Source: Rhea pennata
Taxonomy: Eukaryota; Chordata; Aves; Rheiformes; Rheidae
Reading direction: 5' to 3'
Assembly: GCF_028389875.1 (NCBI RefSeq)
Contig: NC_084665.1
Location: 24,500,501 to 24,564,500 of the forward strand
DNA length: 64,000 nucleotides
Shown: piece by piece, positions 61,614 through 64,000 of the stretch
Numbering within the stretch: the stretch's first letter is position 1
Layout: each line of letters begins with the position of its first letter
The notes under the pieces: generated by a model
The model's database searches: none
What the model was told of the DNA's origin: nothing
The model's input: the letters and a program-made list of their open reading frames with translations, nothing else
Made by a program: the position numbers and the translations under genes

Positions 61614-63951
61614 GTAAGTAGCCTTAACATAGAATAATAGCAAAGTATTTTAATTAGCTGAGTTTGTAGCAGCAAGATTATGCAAAATGTATTTAGATGG
61701 TAAGTACTTTATAAAAATCGCTTAAGTTCAAAATGGTTCTTGACTTTGCATTAGAGACTGAAAGACAGCAAAACACAAAAAATTTGAGATGTGCTGTTGT
61801 AGAATTCATCTGGATCAAAAAAGAAAAGATGCCATATGAATTTTCAGAAGTGAATTAGTGATTTGGGGAGACAAAGTACAAATGTTCTCAATCCAGTTTT
61901 TGAGTGTTTTACAAGATCTTGCTGCTGTCTTAAAATTACTAACAGATTTTGAAAATTTAGGCAATAAGGTGAGCCTGAAATTGAACTAAAATAAAGCTAA
62001 TTTTCCCTGTAATGCATACAAAGATCCATGTACCATATAATTCATAAAGTCCATTTAAACAAAAAAAGTGAAGATAGCTGAAAAGAGGAAAAAAACATCA
62101 GATACGCTTTTTAAGTCTATGGACCTCATTGACAAGCAAGACATACAGTCTGCTCATAAGTGTAACTAGCTTTCCAAACACCTACTGGAGCGTCTGCTAA
62201 AATAATGTTCAGTAACAATGTAAGAATGATAAATCATTGTACTGAATCTAGATACATTTTATAAAATTCTGTGTTTGTGGACTTTTTTTCTGTACATGCC
62301 TATGGAGAATAGTTAGCAGGAAATCTCAGATGTCTGAAATCTTGAAAGTACATCACAAATGCATTACAGTCATTTTCTAATCACATACTGTTCTTGGTGA
62401 AAATCCAAGTAGTGTTAGGAATTGCCTCTTTGTTTGAAATGTATTTTTAAAATGTTTTAAAAGGATTTGAGTTAGACTATTTTTTAAGCTTATTGCTACA
62501 TTCCCTGTTTCATCTTTTCTCCAAACTTCTTTTCATAAAATAATTCATCTCTAGCATTTGTTCTGTGGTGTATCTTGTTATTAATTGCATTTTATTTAAT
62601 AGTAAGCTTGTGTGGACCTGTTTTATTCTCATCCTTGGTACTCCAGTGGTACAAATGCATGCCCAGTTTGACTCCGTGTGTCTTCACAGAACTCATGGGA
62701 ATGGGTGCATATGCTGAGTGGTATGCAAATTTAGCACACTGTTTTTAAAAATAATCCCCTGTGGCCACAAATAAAATGAATTTAGTGGTTTTTTTTTTTT
62801 TTTTTTTTGTCGTTTGAAGATCACGTTTTTTGGCAACATTACAGAAATGAAAAAGCCTTGAAAACCCCAGATGTCATGTTAGGGCTATTTTTGTAAGGTG
62901 TAGGGAAAATGAAAACAAATGCTGATCTGCATGTTCGTGGTTTCTGATTAACCTAAAACAACTGTAGCTGGCATTAATAATTAAAGTAGGAGTAGTTTTA
63001 CGAACTTACAGAAATTACTAATTTAACAGTAAAATGTACCAAAAAGTTAATGATGAAGATCAAGTATGTGAGTACGATTTGGGAGATAAAATGGGAGAAA
63101 TGGAGGAAACTGCTCAATAAAGCATCAATTGACTGCTGCAGTAGAAGCAGTGCAGAGAGAAATGATTAAGAGGCATTAAAGAATAGATTAATATGGCTGA
63201 AGACTAAAGGCTGAAATGAATTACATGAAATAGGAAGGCATCATTGAAGGAAGTGTTTCCAGATTTGACCTGTGGAAGATGGAATCATAAGAAATAAGGA
63301 CCCTACTCATGAAAATTAATTGTCACGTCACAATGATAATTTTCAAGGAAATATGCCAAAAATGGTACAGAACACACTTTTACTGCATATTTTACCATTT
63401 TCTGCAGTTCATCAAGATTTTTTCTTTCTGTGAAATGCCAGTTGTTGCCACTAAGTTCCAAGAGATACTGAGTTACAAAATTAATCCATTGAATCACAAA
63501 TTAATCTGTTGAATCATACAGACTATTTACCCATCAAATGTAGCAATCTTAATGTAGATAATTTACAGAATGGGTAGAAGAGCTTACTGTAACACTGCTA
63601 GTACCATCTCTTTTCTTTTAACTGATGATGAAAACTTCATGCATATTCTGTTCACCTGTTTCTCTCTGCGCTTGCTAGGAAATACATGCAGATGTTTAGT
63701 GTTTCTCAATTTCATAGGTTCTCAATTCTCATGCATCACTGGGTCACTTATGTGTAATTTTGCTTGCAGACTACTGATTTAAAAACGGTGTTACAGCCTG
63801 GTGACTGGGGTTTTAGAAGAGGGGTGTAGTAGCACACCCAAGAGCAGTTCATTAGGCATTTCTTTTGTAGTGAGAAATCTTCCATTGAAACTGGTGGGTA
63901 CAAGATAGATAATTGCTACAGTTTGCTTAAAGGGTCTGTATCTTTTTTTTT

Positions 63952-63999
<48 letters not shown>

Positions 64000-64000
64000 T
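61614..64000 (+). other. USH2A: USH2A intron 11, cut by the window edge
   Basis: The intron begins GTAAGTAG. It contains a T20 tract at 62789-62808 and ends in the TC repeat. Short open frames are not recognised, and exon 12 is not in the window. Confidence 0.85.
63952..64000. repeat. TC microsatellite flanked by T tracts
   Basis: A pure TC dinucleotide run (about 63954-63990) lies between T10-like tracts and continues to the edge. It is a homopurine-homopyrimidine mirror tract able in principle to form triplex H-DNA. Confidence 0.9.

Larger units (their letters stand above)
6001..64000 (+). other. USH2A: USH2A gene, 5' part (promoter to intron 11), truncated by the window edge
   Basis: Ten coding exons join into codons 1-658 of usherin. 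All junctions are GT-AG, the frame is continuous, and exon phases and lengths agree with the human gene as I recall it, apart from one extra codon in exon 4. The coding total in the window is 1974 bases. The order is signal region, cysteine-rich segment, laminin G-like domain, LN domain, then LE repeats. Full-length usherin goes on with further LE repeats, many fibronectin type III repeats, two laminin G domains, a membrane span and a PDZ-binding tail, none of which is in this window. The coding exons here span about 54 kb, compact compared with the mammalian gene. The left limit is set inside the CpG island because the start of transcription is unknown. Confidence 0.95.

Overview
The window is vertebrate nuclear DNA, AT-rich, with long introns and one CpG-rich promoter. 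It is almost certainly from a bird. It carries a CR1 LINE with the typical avian 3' tail and two short composite SINEs that join a tRNA-Ile-derived head to a CR1-type tail, like the TguSINE1 family described from zebra finch. Such SINEs point away from chicken and toward a passerine or another neoavian bird; the species itself cannot be read from the window.

The only gene I can support is USH2A (usherin), on the + strand. The window holds its promoter, its 5' UTR and ten coding exons (exons 2 to 11 by the human numbering I recall). These join, with consensus splice sites and a continuous reading frame, into codons 1 to 658. They encode an N-terminal signal region, a cysteine-rich segment, a laminin G-like (jellyroll) domain, a laminin N-terminal (LN) domain, two complete laminin EGF-like (LE) repeats and the start of a third. 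Usherin is a very large basement-membrane and ciliary-region protein of photoreceptors and inner-ear hair cells, so most of the gene lies beyond the right edge.

Layout: 1-1640 has nothing recognisable. 1687-1770 is a foldback abutting a 5'-truncated, broken CR1 LINE (1771-3604). 3605-5780 is unassigned. 5800-6345 is a CpG island that contains a perfect RFX X-box and an EGR-type GC box. Exon 2, preceded by upstream ORFs, lies at 7054-7733 and exon 3 at 13573-13738. A 27.6 kb intron follows with fossils of L3/CR1-like and L2-like LINEs. Exons 4 to 9 are clustered in 41372-51448, then a 9 kb intron, and exons 10 and 11 at 60507-60702 and 61483-61613. The final 2.4 kb is intron ending in a TC-repeat tract. 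No second protein gene, classical RNA gene or CRISPR was seen.

The most interesting unexplained items are the RFX X-box in the promoter, a roughly 50-bp-arm hairpin in intron 4 (42343-42457), upstream ORFs before the usherin start codon, and an atypical signal-peptide region. I see no evidence of a wholly new biological system here. Comparisons with human usherin are from memory and should be confirmed by alignment.
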